DNA of 64,000 bases. Origin: Conexibacter sp. DBS9H8. Lineage in GTDB: Bacteria > Actinomycetota > Thermoleophilia > Solirubrobacterales > Solirubrobacteraceae. The notes beneath the pieces were generated by a model, which did no database searches, was not told where the DNA came from, and saw nothing but the letters and a program-made list of their open reading frames with translations. Below, in pieces: positions 63,104-64,000 of this stretch (position 1 is its first letter; every line of letters begins with the position of its first letter). Where the stretch lies: contig NZ_CP097128.1 in NCBI RefSeq assembly GCF_023330685.1, forward strand, positions 2,728,001 to 2,792,000. The letters are read 5' to 3'. A program made the position numbers and the translations under genes.

Positions 63104-64000
63104 TTAGCCGCCAAAGTCGGCGATCAGGCGCAGCGTCCGCGTCTCCTCCGTCGCACCGCCGGATCCGCCGCCGTGACTGGCCGCCTCGAGTTCGGCGACC
63201 GTCTCCACCGCGCGACGCAGCCGCTCGGTTCCGATCCGGCGGGCCTGGTTGAGCAGCTGGTCCTGTGCGCGCGGGGGCATCCGCAGGCCAGCCTTGGCCT
63301 CGGCGGGGGCGGCACCTCGCTCGAGCGCGGCGGCGACCCGGTGGGCGTCCCGGAGCCGGGCGCTGAGGGAGAACAGCATCCCCCCCACCCTCTCGCCCTG
63401 GCTGCGCAGCGTGAAGAACATCCGGGCCGCGCGGGCGGGGTCGCCGCTCAGCAGCTCGTCGGCGAGCGCCCACACCCGGCGTTCGCTCGACGCGGCCGCC
63501 TGCTCGGTCACCGTCTCGACGTCCACGTCGATCGACGCGTCCGCGCTACCGGCCGAGCCGCGCAGGGCGAGCTCGAGCGTTTCGAGCTCGCGCAGCAGCC
63601 GCTGCTGACGGTCCCCGCTCGCGGCGACCAAGGCGCGGGCGGCATCCCCGGACAGCTCGAGCCCCAGCTCACGGGCCCGGGCGACCACCCAGTTGGGCAG
63701 CTCCCAGGGTTTGACCGCCCCCTCACTGGCGATGTCACCCCCCGCCCGGCTCACCGCCGTGTGCAGTCCCTTGGGCGCCTTGAAACGGCCGTCCTCCCGG
63801 GCGAAGAAACTGACGGTCGTGTCGGGCGGTGGGTCCGCGAGCGCAGCCAGCAGCGGTTCGAGCTCCCGCTCCTTCCAGCGTTCGACCCCGTCGACGATGA
63901 GGAAGCGCCGGCCGAGCGCGAAGGTGAGCGCGTTGAGTGCCGCGGCGACCGCCTCCGGCGTCGAGCGCTCCCCCTCGAACAGCTCGAGGCCCTGGACCCC
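63104..64000 (-). CDS. holA: DNA polymerase III delta subunit (HolA), N-terminus beyond window
   Basis: 299 codons are present of an expected 330 or so. Clamp-loader delta subunit that opens the beta clamp. Readable blocks: ALGRRFLIVDGVERWKERE, VSFFAREDGRFKAPKG, WELPNWVVARARELGLEL, GDRQQRLLRELETLELAL, and the C-terminal ARRIGTERLRRAVETVAELE. The reading frame runs open to base 64000. Convergent with rpsT. Confidence 0.93.
   Translation of the reverse strand, partial: GVQGLELFEGERSTPEAVAAALNALTFALGRRFLIVDGVERWKERELEPLLAALADPPPDTTVSFFAREDGRFKAPKGLHTAVSRAGGDIASEGAVKPWELPNWVVARARELGLELSGDAARALVAASGDRQQRLLRELETLELALRGSAGSADASIDVDVETVTEQAAASSERRVWALADELLSGDPARAARMFFTLRSQGERVGGMLFSLSARLRDAHRVAAALERGAAPAEAKAGLRMPPRAQDQLLNQARRIGTERLRRAVETVAELEAASHGGGSGGATEETRTLRLIADFGG

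Overview
This window is chromosomal housekeeping DNA from a GC-rich Actinomycetota. The gene neighbourhoods (polA-rpsA-coaE-uvrB-uvrA, hrcA-dnaJ2, a mce/yrbE cassette, a DUF222/HNH gene, paired HadA/HadB-like hotdog proteins, a type-4 uracil-DNA glycosylase) and the absence of mycobacterial or streptomycete signatures suggest a deep branch such as Thermoleophilia/Solirubrobacterales. The lineage is inferred; no rRNA gene is present. I see no CRISPR array, insertion sequence, prophage or integron.

Layout. 1-6691: the proximal part of a mce/yrbE operon on the minus strand (two permeases, four Mce proteins, the last cut by the window edge) with a readable promoter. 6699-6769: tRNA-Gln(CTG). 6804-9561: two TrkA/RCK proteins, a DUF1844-like protein and a YbdK-type carboxylate-amine ligase. 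9575-12716: a t6A operon (an LPFTG-anchored small protein, tsaE, tsaB, rimI, tsaD, a glutaredoxin-like protein). 12738-18403, plus strand: a flippase, then DUF2520-panC-panD-panB and a DUF47 (PhoU-like) protein, with a type-4 UDG convergent to the flippase. 18390-24802, minus strand: an acyltransferase, uvrA (LexA box upstream), a DivIVA-like protein and uvrB. 24889-30132: a secreted DUF1906 protein with a six-unit GYW repeat, a PHS-type phosphate MFS transporter behind a Pho-box-like direct repeat, and a DUF222/HNH protein. 30123-36430: a lytic transglycosylase, coaE, rpsA and polA, with a divergent flavoprotein.

36436-49017 is a long run of minus-strand genes, many with 4-base stop/start overlaps: yqeY, phoH, ybeY, era, hisIE, trpE-G-D-C, a trypsin-like membrane protease, trpF-B-A, a 54-residue membrane protein and two orphan LivK-like lipoproteins that lead into polA. 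49018-49350 is a gene-free stretch with three strong hairpins. 49351-56333 holds a GT87 transferase, NDH-2, prmA, dnaJ2, hrcA, the hotdog pair and a DUF1707 protein. 56358-64000 holds lepA, a sedolisin (S53) protease, murJ, rpsT and a partial holA.

How it works together: lipid import (mce), cell-envelope growth (murJ, flippase, DivIVA, lytic transglycosylase), tryptophan and pantothenate/CoA synthesis, DNA repair and replication (uvrAB, UDG, polA, holA), translation quality (t6A, rpsA, rpsT, lepA, era, ybeY, prmA) and phosphate supply. I find no convincing novel defence or mobile system. The most interesting signals are regulatory: start codons repeatedly 6-10 bases behind a -10 box (leaderless transcription), a Pho-type direct repeat at a phosphate transporter, a LexA box at uvrA, and the structured gap at 49 kb. 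Several odd partners in conserved operons also stand out (a protease inside trp, an LPxTG protein heading the t6A operon, DUF2520 heading pan).
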